A DNA stretch of 64,000 nucleotides, taken from contig NZ_CP059987.1 in assembly GCF_014483895.1 (NCBI RefSeq), positions 310,001 to 374,000 on the forward strand, read 5' to 3'. Made by a program: the position numbers and the translations under genes. This document shows, in pieces, positions 38,411 to 47,450 of the stretch; position 1 is the first letter of the stretch, and every line of letters begins with the position of its first letter. This stretch comes from Protaetiibacter sp. SSC-01 (GTDB lineage: Bacteria; Actinomycetota; Actinomycetes; Actinomycetales; Microbacteriaceae). Under the pieces are notes generated by a model, which saw nothing but the letters and a program-made list of their open reading frames with translations, did not search any database and was not told where the DNA came from.

Positions 38411-40066
38411 ATGGCCTCCCTTTCCGAGATCCTCATCATCCGGGGACAGCTTCCGATCACGTCGATCGACGCGGCCGCGAACGACGACGAGACGCAGATC
38501 CGCGAGCTCGTGACGCAGGGCCTGCTCACCGAGAGCCAGGTCGCATCCGCGCGTGCCGCGCAGATGAACCTGCCGTTCGTCGACCTCACGGAGTACCCCG
38601 TCGACCACTCGGCCGTCGCGCTCGTGCCGATCGGGCTGCTGCGCCGTCACGAGGTGCTGCCGATCGGCCGCGACGGCGACCGCCTGCTCGTCGCGATGGC
38701 CGACCCGAACAACGTCGTCGCGCTCGACGACATCCGCGCCGCCGTGCGCTTCTCGGTGCGCGCCGTCGTCGCCGAGCGCCAGGACCTGCTCAACGCGATC
38801 ACCCGCTTCGTGCGCGCCGACAGCGAGCTCAACGACCTCTCGAGCGAGATCGAGAGCGATGCCGAGCCCACCGGCAGCGAGCTCGAGCGCGCCGAGGTCG
38901 AGGACGACGCGCCCATCGTGCGCTTCGTGAACCTGCTCATCAGCCAGGCGATCCAGGACCACGCATCCGACATCCACATCGAGCCCGCCGAGCACGACAT
39001 GCACGTGCGGTACCGCATCGACGGCGTGCTGCACGAGATGCAGCGTGCGCCGAAGACGATCCAGAACGGCGTCATCAGCCGCCTCAAGATCATGAGCGAC
39101 ATCGACATCGCCGAGCGCCGCAAGCCCCAGGACGGCCGCCTCTCGGTCATGCACGGCGGCAGGAAGATCGACCTCCGCGTCGCGACCCTGCCGACGGTGT
39201 ACGGCGAGAAGGTCGTCATGCGTATCCTCGACAACTCGTCGACGCAGCTCGGCATCCAGCAGATGGCGATGCTCGACCACAACCTCGACCGCTTCAAGCG
39301 CTCGTACTCGAAGCCGTACGGCATGATCCTCGTCACCGGTCCCACGGGTTCCGGTAAGTCGACGACGCTCTACACGACCCTCAACGAGGTCGCGAAGCCC
39401 GAGATCAACGTCATCACGGTCGAGGACCCGGTCGAGTACCGCCTGCCGGGCATCAACCAGGTGCAGGTCAACGTCAAGGCGGGCCTGACCTTCGCGAGCG
39501 CGCTCCGCAGCATCCTGCGTTCGGACCCGGATGTCGTGCTGATCGGTGAGATCCGCGACCAGGAGACGGCGCAGATCGCCATCGAGGCGTCGCTCACGGG
39601 TCACCTCGTGCTCTCGACGCTGCACACGAACGACGCGCCGAGCGCCGTCACGCGTCTCATCGAGATGGACATCGAGCCGTTCCTCGTCGGCTCGGCGCTC
39701 GACTGCGTCGTGGCTCAGCGTCTCGCGCGACGCTTGTGCGACAAGTGCAAGCAGCCGTACCACCACAACCCGGACGAGCTGCAGGCACTCGGTTTCGCTT
39801 TCGACCCGCGGATGGGGATCCCGACCCTGTTCCGTCCCGTCGGCTGCCAGCACTGCTCGAACACGGGCTACCGCGGCCGCATGGCGCTCCACGAGGTGAT
39901 GACCGTCACCGAGGAGATCGAGCGTCTCGCGGTCGCCCGTTCGTCGAGCGCCGAGATCGGCCGCGTCGCCGTTCAGCAGGGCATGTACACGCTGCGGCAG
40001 GACGGGTGGGGCAAGGCTCTGCTCGGCATGACGAGCATCGAGGAGATCCTGCGCGTCGTCGCCTAG
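38411..40066 (+). CDS. pilB: Type IV pilus extension ATPase PilB (GspE family)
   Basis: A 551-residue assembly ATPase. The N-terminal MshEN/GspE-N domain (about residues 1-150) is followed by the Asp box region, Walker A GPTGSGKST, Walker B VVLIGEIRDQET and the His box GHLVLSTLHTNDAPSAVTRL. The zinc-binding tetracysteine motif is CDKC (near residue 445) and CQHC (near residue 480). It drives pilin polymerisation at the cytoplasmic face. The ATG at 38411 starts MASLSEILIIRG after a weak AGGGGGTGG site. This is the first gene of the pilus locus. Confidence 0.93.
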   Translation: MASLSEILIIRGQLPITSIDAAANDDETQIRELVTQGLLTESQVASARAAQMNLPFVDLTEYPVDHSAVALVPIGLLRRHEVLPIGRDGDRLLVAMADPNNVVALDDIRAAVRFSVRAVVAERQDLLNAITRFVRADSELNDLSSEIESDAEPTGSELERAEVEDDAPIVRFVNLLISQAIQDHASDIHIEPAEHDMHVRYRIDGVLHEMQRAPKTIQNGVISRLKIMSDIDIAERRKPQDGRLSVMHGGRKIDLRVATLPTVYGEKVVMRILDNSSTQLGIQQMAMLDHNLDRFKRSYSKPYGMILVTGPTGSGKSTTLYTTLNEVAKPEINVITVEDPVEYRLPGINQVQVNVKAGLTFASALRSILRSDPDVVLIGEIRDQETAQIAIEASLTGHLVLSTLHTNDAPSAVTRLIEMDIEPFLVGSALDCVVAQRLARRLCDKCKQPYHHNPDELQALGFAFDPRMGIPTLFRPVGCQHCSNTGYRGRMALHEVMTVTEEIERLAVARSSSAEIGRVAVQQGMYTLRQDGWGKALLGMTSIEEILRVVA

Positions 40067-40088
40067 CGACGATGTGGGGAGGTTCCGC

Positions 40089-41651
40089 ATGGAGGGGGAG
40101 GACCAGCGCGTGAACAACAACATCTACGAGATCCCGTTGACGGATCCGGCGGCGCCGCCGTTCGGCGCGCCCGGCACGAGCGGCGCCCTGCCGCCGCAGC
40201 CCGGCGTGCTGCCGCCGGACGCCGTGCCGAGCGTCGACTTCTCGCAGCTGCCGCCGCCCGGCATGAGCGCCGCGCCGTCGTCGGATGCGCCCTCGCCCGT
40301 GCCGCCGTCGGCGAGCGTGCCGCCTGTGCCGCCGCCCGCCGCGTCGTTCTCCGACTCGGCCCCGCCCGTCTTCCCGCCCGCCGGGGGCATCCCGGGCTTC
40401 ACGGAGGCGCCGACCGTCGACCTGACCACGCCGAGCTTCGCCGCCGCGCCGCCGCCTCCGCTCCCGACCGCGGCCGTCGCTCCCGCGGCACCCGTGCCCG
40501 CCGAGACGCTCATCGACGACGAGTTCGCGCGCGCGGCCCGCGCCAACGCGGATGCCGACCTGCTGCACTGCCTGCAGGAGGTGCTCCTCGCGGGCGCATC
40601 CGACCTCCACATCTCCACGGGCACCTCGCCGCTCCTCCGTATCGACGGCACGCTCACGCCCGTGCACGAGCAGCCCATCTGGGACCGCGAGAAGACCGCG
40701 ACGGCGCTCTACAGCATCCTGTCGCCGACGCAGCGGGCGAAGTTCGACGAGGTGCTCGAGCTCGACTTCGCGTTCACGCTCTCGGCCAACGCCCGTTTCC
40801 GCGTGAACTTCTACCAGCAGCGCGGCGCGATCGGCGGGGCGTTCCGTATCATCCCGACCGAGATCAAGAGCCTGAGCCAGCTCGGCGTGCCGCCGCAGGT
40901 GGGCGAGTTCGCGAAGCTGCCGCGGGGTCTCGTGCTCGTGACGGGCCCGACCGGTTCGGGTAAGTCGACGACCCTCGCCGCCCTCATCGACCAGGTGAAC
41001 CAGACGCGTCGCGACCACGTCGTGACGGTCGAGGACCCGATCGAGTTCCTGCACAACAACAAGAAGGCGCTCATCAACCAGCGCGAGGTCGGTGCTGACA
41101 CGCACTCCTTCGCGAACGCGCTCAAGCACGTCCTCCGCCAGGACCCCGACGTCATCCTCATCGGTGAGCTCCGAGACCTCGAGACGATCTCGGTCGCCCT
41201 GACCGCGGCGGAAACCGGTCACCTCGTCTTCGCGACCCTGCACACGCAGAGCGCCGCGTCGACGATCGACCGTGTCATCGACGTCTTCCCGCCGCACCAG
41301 CAGGACCAGATCCGCGTGCAGCTCGCGGCGACGCTGCAGGGCGTCGTCTGTCAGACCCTCGTCAAGCGCGCCAACGGCCGGGGCCGTGCCGTCGCGACGG
41401 AGGTCATGTTCATCACGCCGGCCATCGCGAACCTCGTGCGCGAGGGCAAGACCTACCAGGTGACGTCTTCCCTGCAGTCGGGTGCCGCGCAGGGCATGCA
41501 CACGATGGACCAGCACCTCGCCGACCTCGTGAACGGCGGCGAGGTCGCCTACGAGCACGCGCTCGAGAAGGTGCAGGATCTCGAGACGTTCAACCGCCTC
41601 GTCACGCGCCGCGACCTCAACAACAACGCTCAGGCTGCGAGAAGCATCTGA
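40089..41651 (+). CDS. pilT: Type IV pilus retraction ATPase PilT with proline-rich extension
   Basis: About 520 residues. The core (about residue 155 onward) is a standard PilT: RIDGTLTPV, Walker A GPTGSGKST, Asp box VVTVEDPIEFLH, Walker B VILIGELRDLET, His box HLVFATLHTQSA and a variant of the AIRNLIRE retraction motif (AIANLVREGKTYQV). It should power pilus retraction, hence twitching or DNA uptake. Before the core lies an Ala/Pro/Ser-rich extension of about 150 residues, absent from typical PilT of about 350 residues. ATG 40089 has GGGGAGG six bases upstream; GTG 40110, behind a second GGGGGAGG, is the alternative start. The stop overlaps the pilC start by one base. Confidence 0.92.
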   Translation: MEGEDQRVNNNIYEIPLTDPAAPPFGAPGTSGALPPQPGVLPPDAVPSVDFSQLPPPGMSAAPSSDAPSPVPPSASVPPVPPPAASFSDSAPPVFPPAGGIPGFTEAPTVDLTTPSFAAAPPPPLPTAAVAPAAPVPAETLIDDEFARAARANADADLLHCLQEVLLAGASDLHISTGTSPLLRIDGTLTPVHEQPIWDREKTATALYSILSPTQRAKFDEVLELDFAFTLSANARFRVNFYQQRGAIGGAFRIIPTEIKSLSQLGVPPQVGEFAKLPRGLVLVTGPTGSGKSTTLAALIDQVNQTRRDHVVTVEDPIEFLHNNKKALINQREVGADTHSFANALKHVLRQDPDVILIGELRDLETISVALTAAETGHLVFATLHTQSAASTIDRVIDVFPPHQQDQIRVQLAATLQGVVCQTLVKRANGRGRAVATEVMFITPAIANLVREGKTYQVTSSLQSGAAQGMHTMDQHLADLVNGGEVAYEHALEKVQDLETFNRLVTRRDLNNNAQAARSI

Positions 41652-42901
41652 TGGCCGCCGGAGCAGCAGTCGCATCTCCGACGCGCAACTGGACGTACCA
41701 GGGGCGTGACGGTGCGGGAAAGCGCGTCAAGGGGAAACTCGAAGCGCCCACCGAGAGCGCCGCCGTCGATCGCATGAGAGCGATGGGGCTCAGCCCGATC
41801 AAAGTCAGCGAGATCCAGGCCGGGACCGGGCTCAACCGAGAGATCGAGATCGGTGGGAGCAACGTAGGCCTCAAGGATCTCGCGGTGCTCTCGCGCCAGG
41901 CAGCGACGATGGTAAGTGCGGGCCTCTCTCTCCTCAAGACGCTCAACATCCTTGCCGAGCAGACGGAGAACAAGAAGCTGAAATCCACGCTCGCCACCGT
42001 CTCGCGCGACGTCGAGGTCGGCTGGTCGTTCTCCGACGCCCTGGGGAAGCACCCCCGCGTGTTCCCGCCCCTCATGGTCAATATGGTGCGCGCTGGCGAG
42101 ACCGGCGGCTTTCTCGACGGCGCGCTCAACACAATCGCGGTGAACTACGAGAAGGAAGCGAAGCTGCGCGAGCAGATCAAGTCCGCGATGACCTATCCCG
42201 TGATGGTCTTCATCATGTCGATCGTCGCGGTGATCGTGATGCTCCTATTCATCGTCCCCATATTCAAGGACATGTTCGCGGGCTTCGGTGCTGAACTCCC
42301 GCTACCAACGATGATGCTGGTCTGGCTGAGCCAGGCGATGGTGTACGTCGTGCCTGTCGGAATCGTCGGCGGGATCGCCTTCGCCGTCTGGTGGGGCGCG
42401 AACAAGCACACCGAGAAGGTGCGGAAGTTCGTCGACCCGCTCAAGCTCAAGATTCCCGTCTTCGGAAGCCTCATCGGCAAGATCGCCATAACCCGCTTCT
42501 GTAGGAACCTGGCGGACATGGTCAAGGCGGGCGTCCCCATTCTGCAAGCGCTCAACATCGTGGGCGAAGCGTCCGGCAACTGGGTCATAGAGCAGGCATC
42601 ACTCGAGATCGCAAACTCCGTGCGTATCGGAAAATCGATCTCCGGACCGCTAGCCGAACAGAAGGTATTCCCGCCGATGGCAGCGCAGATGATCGCTGTC
42701 GGCGAGGACGCGGGGGCGCTCGACACGATGCTCTCGAAGGTCGCGGACTTCTATGACGACGAAGTGAAGGCCACCACCGAGGGGCTCACATCCATCATCG
42801 AGCCGCTGCTCATCGCGTTCCTCGGCATCGTCGTGGGCGGCATGGTCATCGCGCTGTACATGCCCATCTTCAGCATGATCAACGTCGTCGGAGGTGCCTG
42901 A
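41651..42901 (+). CDS. pilC: Type IV pilus inner-membrane platform protein PilC
   Basis: A 416-residue GspF/PilC protein. Two repeated cytoplasmic domains (LAVLSRQAATMVSAGLSLLK and TRFCRNLADMVKAGVPILQA) each precede membrane segments, including YPVMVFIMSIVAVIVMLLFI and the terminal IEPLLIAFLGIVVGGMVIAL. It anchors PilB and PilT at the pilus base. Its reading frame uses noticeably more A/T-ending codons than neighbouring genes. Confidence 0.94.
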   Translation: MAAGAAVASPTRNWTYQGRDGAGKRVKGKLEAPTESAAVDRMRAMGLSPIKVSEIQAGTGLNREIEIGGSNVGLKDLAVLSRQAATMVSAGLSLLKTLNILAEQTENKKLKSTLATVSRDVEVGWSFSDALGKHPRVFPPLMVNMVRAGETGGFLDGALNTIAVNYEKEAKLREQIKSAMTYPVMVFIMSIVAVIVMLLFIVPIFKDMFAGFGAELPLPTMMLVWLSQAMVYVVPVGIVGGIAFAVWWGANKHTEKVRKFVDPLKLKIPVFGSLIGKIAITRFCRNLADMVKAGVPILQALNIVGEASGNWVIEQASLEIANSVRIGKSISGPLAEQKVFPPMAAQMIAVGEDAGALDTMLSKVADFYDDEVKATTEGLTSIIEPLLIAFLGIVVGGMVIALYMPIFSMINVVGGA

Positions 42902-42904
42902 ACC

Positions 42905-42934
42905 TGCCCCCCCATCGCGGGATACCGCGGGGGG
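42905..42934 (+). terminator. Hairpin between pilC and pilA
   Basis: A run of C and ATCGCGG, then gata, then CCGCGGGGGG forms a G/C-rich stem of about 10 bp followed by aataga. It may be a weak terminator or processing site that separates the major pilin transcript from the ATPase genes. Confidence 0.5.
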
Positions 42935-43026
42935 AATAGACAGGGCCACGATCAAAGCGTCGAGTCAGAACCGTAGGGGGGGACGGCTCGCGAACCCATA
43001 ACAATCAAGTGGAAATGGAAATGCAC

Positions 43027-43455
43027 ATGACTCGCATCAGCGCCGCTCTCGCGGCTCAGCGCGAGAAGCTCGCCAAGAAGGATGAGGGCTTCACCCTCAT
43101 CGAGCTCCTCGTCGTCGTCATCATCATCGGCATCCTGGCCGCGATCGCGATCCCGGTGTACATCGGGGTCCAGAACTCGGCCAAGGAGTCGGCTCTCCAG
43201 AGCGACATCAACAACTTCAAGACGGCCGTCGTGGCCTACTTCACGGCAGAGGGCGACTACCCCGCCACCGGCACCGACCTGTCGGCCCAGGGTTACCCCG
43301 GGCCGAGCCGCGACGACTACGAGGCCGCGCCGGCGATCCTCTACGGCTCGGGCGACACGTTCACCATCTGTGGCCAGGCGCTCGACACCGGCAAGATCTA
43401 CGAGGCGTCTGAGTCCAGCGGCGTCGAAGAGGTCACCGCCTGCACGACGCCCTAA
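43027..43455 (+). CDS. pilA: Type IV major pilin PilA
   Basis: A prepilin of about 142 residues. A 22-residue basic leader ends KKDEG, with cleavage expected before FTLIELLVVVIIIGILAAIA; Glu5 of the mature pilin is present. The hydrophobic N-terminal helix is followed by a globular domain with two cysteines near the C-terminus (TICGQAL and VTACTTP) that can close the D-region loop. ATGs at 43015, 43021 and 43027 and GTG 43009 are all in frame; 43027 is spaced best from GGAA. A strong hairpin follows, as expected for a highly expressed pilin. Confidence 0.93.
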   Translation: MTRISAALAAQREKLAKKDEGFTLIELLVVVIIIGILAAIAIPVYIGVQNSAKESALQSDINNFKTAVVAYFTAEGDYPATGTDLSAQGYPGPSRDDYEAAPAILYGSGDTFTICGQALDTGKIYEASESSGVEEVTACTTP

Positions 43456-43488
43456 GTAGTTCCATGGTCGCGTCGCTTCGACGCTGAC

Positions 43489-43524
43489 CGGGGGTGGGGC
43501 ATCCGTACGGGTGCCCCACCCCCG
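43489..43524 (+). terminator. Terminator/attenuator after pilA
   Basis: A perfect 13-bp stem (CGGGGGTGGGGCA with its reverse complement) and a 10-nt loop, with no T-tract. It probably reduces read-through into the minor pilin genes and stabilises pilA mRNA. Confidence 0.75.
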
Positions 43525-43555
43525 CACCTCAGTTCTCGACGGCAGGGGGCCGGAG

Positions 43556-44959
43556 ATGGCGAAAGCGGATATCGCACGTACCGTTCGGTACATCCGCACG
43601 CGGCTGCGCGATGACGAGGGCATCTCGATCATCGAGGTGCTCGCCGCAACCATGATCTTCCTCATGCTCTCGGTCGGAGTCGCCCAGGCGACGGTGACCG
43701 CCATCCGTCTCGCAGGCGACCAGCGTCATCGCGTGACCGCGCTCAGCCTCGCGGCGAGCGAGATCGACCTCGTGCGCTCGATCAGCGACCCGTTCGACGT
43801 GCTGGACCGCACCCCGCCGCTGATCGTCACGGTCGACGGCCTCGACTACACGATCCACCGGACCACGTCGTGGGTCTCGGGAACCGGCCTCGACATCCCC
43901 TGCGGCGCAGGTGGGACCGGCAACCTGCAGTACAAGCGCGTGAACGTGCGCGTGACCTGGGAGGGGCAGCTCGAGCCCATCGCGCCGGTCTCCACCGACA
44001 CCATTCTCGCGCCCGATGGGCGCCTCAACGACCCTTCGCGGGGAACGATCATCGTCGCGGCGACCCGCGCAGACGGCACGGGTGCATCGGGGGTCAACGT
44101 CAACATCGCTCCCAACGGGGGAGGTGCTGTCGCGCTCGACGCACAGCCGGATCCCACGAACGCCGAGGGGTGCACCTACGCGCTTCAGGTCAACCCGGGC
44201 AACTACACCGTGTCGCTCTCGCGCGCCGGCTACGTGAGCGCGGACCAGACCTCGAACCCGAGCTCGAGCGTCACCGTGGCCGCCGGTGCGACCGTGAACG
44301 CGCCGTTCACGTACGACCGGGCCGGGACATTCGGCATCACATACGCGGGCGGATCGACCGCGGCGCGGCCCACGAACCTCGAGACCAGCTTCATCAACAC
44401 CTACGGCGTCTTCTACACCTCCGGCCCGGTGCCGACCACGACTCTCTTCCCGTGGAGTTCCGGCTACCGAGCGGTCGCCGGCCACTATGTCGCGCCAGAT
44501 GGGACGGGTGCCGGCGGCTGCCCCGCGGTCGACCCGGCTGAGTGGCCGGCTGCGACAGTCGGCTCGACAGATCTCGCCGCAGGTGTCGCGCCCGATCCCG
44601 TGGCTGCGACCCCCGGAGGCACCGCTTCGGTGAACGTTCCGCTCGCGACGGTGGAGCTCAAGAGCATCCCGCAGAACCGCTACATCACAGCGGTCAGCCA
44701 GAACGTGAGCGTCGCCGCGGGCCAGCCGGGGTGCGCCGTGGCCATGACCTACACCTTCGCGCGGATCAGCACGAGCAACAGCAACTCGGATCGCACGATC
44801 CTGCTGCCGTACGGGACCTGGCGGCTCTACACGTCGACGAGCAGCGGTGGCACATCGACATCGATCGGGCAGTCGGCGATCGATCCGCTGAGCAACGCCG
44901 TGACCTCGGGCATGGTTTCCGGCAATCAGGTCACCCTCGACCCGCGGGTCGCCCAATGA
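43556..44959 (+). CDS. Minor pilin, PilV-like, with large extracellular domain
   Basis: A 467-residue prepilin-like protein. The leader ends RDDEG, with ISIIEVLAATMIFLMLSVGV as the mature N-terminal helix, including the conserved glutamate. The remaining roughly 400 residues are beta-rich with Ser/Thr/Gly, including a segment like a carboxypeptidase-regulatory or PEGA-type repeat (GNYTVSLSRAGYVSAD). This is unusually long for a minor pilin and suggests a tip-located adhesin. The ATG at 43556 follows CGGAG. The stop overlaps the next minor pilin gene (ATGA). Confidence 0.82.
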   Translation: MAKADIARTVRYIRTRLRDDEGISIIEVLAATMIFLMLSVGVAQATVTAIRLAGDQRHRVTALSLAASEIDLVRSISDPFDVLDRTPPLIVTVDGLDYTIHRTTSWVSGTGLDIPCGAGGTGNLQYKRVNVRVTWEGQLEPIAPVSTDTILAPDGRLNDPSRGTIIVAATRADGTGASGVNVNIAPNGGGAVALDAQPDPTNAEGCTYALQVNPGNYTVSLSRAGYVSADQTSNPSSSVTVAAGATVNAPFTYDRAGTFGITYAGGSTAARPTNLETSFINTYGVFYTSGPVPTTTLFPWSSGYRAVAGHYVAPDGTGAGGCPAVDPAEWPAATVGSTDLAAGVAPDPVAATPGGTASVNVPLATVELKSIPQNRYITAVSQNVSVAAGQPGCAVAMTYTFARISTSNSNSDRTILLPYGTWRLYTSTSSGGTSTSIGQSAIDPLSNAVTSGMVSGNQVTLDPRVAQ

Positions 44960-45630
44960 TCCGCGCCTACCGTCGCCTCCGCGCCGAGCAGGCGGGCGTG
45001 ACGCTCGTCGAGACGCTCGTCGTCATGGTGCTGAGCGGCATCCTCATGTCGATCACCGCCGTTTTCTTCGTGACCGTCACGCGTCAGACCATGCAGGCGG
45101 AAGACATCCGTCGGTCCACAGCGGACGCGAGCAACATCATGAACGTCGTCTCGACGTCCGTGCGCGCGGCAGTGCGCAATGCCGTCGCCAACTCGCCGAA
45201 CCCCGACCCGGCGGTCGTGGCAGCGTCGCCCACGTCGATCACGATCATCACCTACACGGATGCCGGCCCCAGCTTCGAGACTCCGTTGCGCCTGCGCTAC
45301 CGCGTCGACGCGGACGGTCGCATGGTCGAGGATCGGTGGAACGCGACCGTTGTGAATGGCTACGCCGTCTTCCCATCGATGACGACGAATCCAGCGTCGA
45401 CCCGCGTCCTCGGCAATGTCGTCGTGAACACGACGGCGGAGCCGCTCTTCCGGTACTACAACTCCGGCGGCGGATTGCTCGGGGGAAGTGGAACGCTGAC
45501 AGCGACCGATCGTGCCGCTGTGACGTCGGTGAGATTCAACGTCAAGGTGCGCGCAGAGGGCTCCGACCAGATCGTCGCGCTGGACAACACCATCGGCATG
45601 CCCAACATGGACCTCGGAACCGGGAGCTGA
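44956..45630 (+). CDS. Minor pilin, PilW/PilJ-like
   Basis: A 224-residue prepilin-like protein with leader EQAG and mature start VTLVETLVVMVLSGILMSIT. Glu5 is present. The extracellular part has a YYNSGGG segment followed by a strand-rich end (AAVTSVRFNVKVRAEGSDQI), as in PilW-like minor pilins that prime pilus assembly. It is translationally coupled to the preceding gene. Confidence 0.85.
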   Translation: MIRAYRRLRAEQAGVTLVETLVVMVLSGILMSITAVFFVTVTRQTMQAEDIRRSTADASNIMNVVSTSVRAAVRNAVANSPNPDPAVVAASPTSITIITYTDAGPSFETPLRLRYRVDADGRMVEDRWNATVVNGYAVFPSMTTNPASTRVLGNVVVNTTAEPLFRYYNSGGGLLGGSGTLTATDRAAVTSVRFNVKVRAEGSDQIVALDNTIGMPNMDLGTGS

Positions 45631-45632
45631 AC

Positions 45633-47450
45633 ATGCTGCGTCGTCTCATCCGCCGTGAAGAGGGCTACGTCCTCCCGATGGTGCTCGGCCTCGGCATGGT
45701 GCTCGTCCTGGTCACGGCTACCGCTCTCGCCGCGACCTCGAGCGGCAGCGTCAAGTCCGACACCGAAGCGAACTGGAACGCCGCCCTCGCCGCCGCGTAC
45801 GCCGGCATCGAGGACTACACCAGCCGCGTCGAGAACGACACCAGCTACGTGCGTTTCGGCAACTTGGCGTCGCCCTTCAGCGCCGCGAGCCCCGGCCTCA
45901 CGCTTCCGACGGGGTCGGCTGCGAACCCCGCATTCGACGTGGCGGCCGGGGGAACCTGGGCCGTCGTGCCCGGGTCGGAGGGCGCCGCGAAGTTCCGCTA
46001 CGAGATCGACACGTCGCGGTACCCGGCGACCGGCGTCATCCGCATCCGCTCGACCGGGCTCGTGGGTGACCAGACGCGGTCCGTGATCGCGGATCTGCGC
46101 CAGGACGGCTTCAGCGACTTCGTCTACTTCACCGACTTCGAGGTGCAGGACCCGCTTCTGACGTCCGGCAACGACCCGTACTGCGCGAACTACTGGTGGA
46201 ACCGACCTCCGCAGAAGACGTCGGGCGTGCCCGGTTACTCGGGCGGATCGCCGAGCTGCAGCGATATCCAGTTCGGCTCGAGCGACACGATCGAGGGCAA
46301 GGTCCACAGCAACGACCGCCTGCTCGTGTGCGGCACGAACTTCCTGGGTGCCGTGACCAGCGCGAGCACGACCACCCCTCTGTACGGCACCGCAGGCGGC
46401 TGCTCGGCTCCGTCCTTCCCCTCCGGGACGACGGCGCAGCGCGTGGGAGCCATCACCATGCCCGACACGAACGCCGAGATGAAGAAGGAGACGCGCAGCG
46501 ATCTTCCCGGCGAAGTACCCGACCCGGGTTGTCTCTACACAGGGCCAACAGTTGTGAAGCTCAACGGTGACGGGACGATGACCGTCTGGTCGCCGTTCAC
46601 CAAGAAGACCCAGACGACCGGAGCGGGCACGGGCAGCACGCCCGCCAAGTGCGGCGCCATCGGCACGACGGGCAATACTCTCGGCAGCACCGCGGGCGCC
46701 AAGATCCCCGTGCTCGACCTCAACCTCCTCTACGTCCAGAACGTGCCGACCACGTCGACGGACCCGAACTACACCTCGACGTCGACGACGAACTTCGGCA
46801 ACTTCTATTGCAGTGGATCGGGATCCACCCAGGGTTGGAAGATCGCGGCCAATAACACGACGACGACGTACGCGCAGAAGTTCCCGGCGACCATCGGCTC
46901 CAACACGGAGACGGTGCCCGCGACGTCGACCTCATCGACACCCGCGTACGGATGTCGAAACGGCGATCTCTTCATCTCCGGCGAGATCAAAGGCCGGATG
47001 ACGGCCGCGGCCGAGAACTACGTGTACATCACGGGCGACATCACCTACGACGACAACAACGAGGACATGATCGGCCTCGTGGGCCAGAACGCCGTGTGGA
47101 TCTGGAACCCGATGCGAGTCAACAACGGCAACTACACGCCGATGCTCGGCACGAACCGCACGGTCTACGCGTCGATGCTGTCGGTCGCCCACACCATCCA
47201 GGTTCAGAACCATGACAAGGCGACCAACACCTCGCGTGGCACCCTGACGGTGGTCGGGAGCATGGCGCAGAAGTTCCGCGGGCCTGTCGGCACGACGAGC
47301 CCCACGGGATACAACAAGAACTACAAGTACGACCCGCGCTTGACCTACTCGGCCCCGCCGAAGTACCTGACGCCCACGTCGACCACCTACGGCACGACTC
47401 AGATCGCCGGGGTCCCCTCGGCGTTCTCGGCTGATGGGACGCCGAGATGA
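45633..47450 (+). CDS. PilX-like pilus assembly protein, very large
   Basis: A 605-residue protein. The N-terminus RREEGYVLPMVLGLGMVLVL resembles PilX-type proteins, which carry a membrane helix without a classical FTLIE motif. The rest is a secreted Ser/Thr/Asn/Gly-rich domain with about eight cysteines and a DNNEDMIGLVGQNAVWIWNP segment typical of DUF4900-like pilus proteins. It most likely sits at the pilus tip with the other minor pilins. Two bases separate it from the preceding stop, and it overlaps the prepilin peptidase gene. Confidence 0.75.
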   Translation: MLRRLIRREEGYVLPMVLGLGMVLVLVTATALAATSSGSVKSDTEANWNAALAAAYAGIEDYTSRVENDTSYVRFGNLASPFSAASPGLTLPTGSAANPAFDVAAGGTWAVVPGSEGAAKFRYEIDTSRYPATGVIRIRSTGLVGDQTRSVIADLRQDGFSDFVYFTDFEVQDPLLTSGNDPYCANYWWNRPPQKTSGVPGYSGGSPSCSDIQFGSSDTIEGKVHSNDRLLVCGTNFLGAVTSASTTTPLYGTAGGCSAPSFPSGTTAQRVGAITMPDTNAEMKKETRSDLPGEVPDPGCLYTGPTVVKLNGDGTMTVWSPFTKKTQTTGAGTGSTPAKCGAIGTTGNTLGSTAGAKIPVLDLNLLYVQNVPTTSTDPNYTSTSTTNFGNFYCSGSGSTQGWKIAANNTTTTYAQKFPATIGSNTETVPATSTSSTPAYGCRNGDLFISGEIKGRMTAAAENYVYITGDITYDDNNEDMIGLVGQNAVWIWNPMRVNNGNYTPMLGTNRTVYASMLSVAHTIQVQNHDKATNTSRGTLTVVGSMAQKFRGPVGTTSPTGYNKNYKYDPRLTYSAPPKYLTPTSTTYGTTQIAGVPSAFSADGTPR

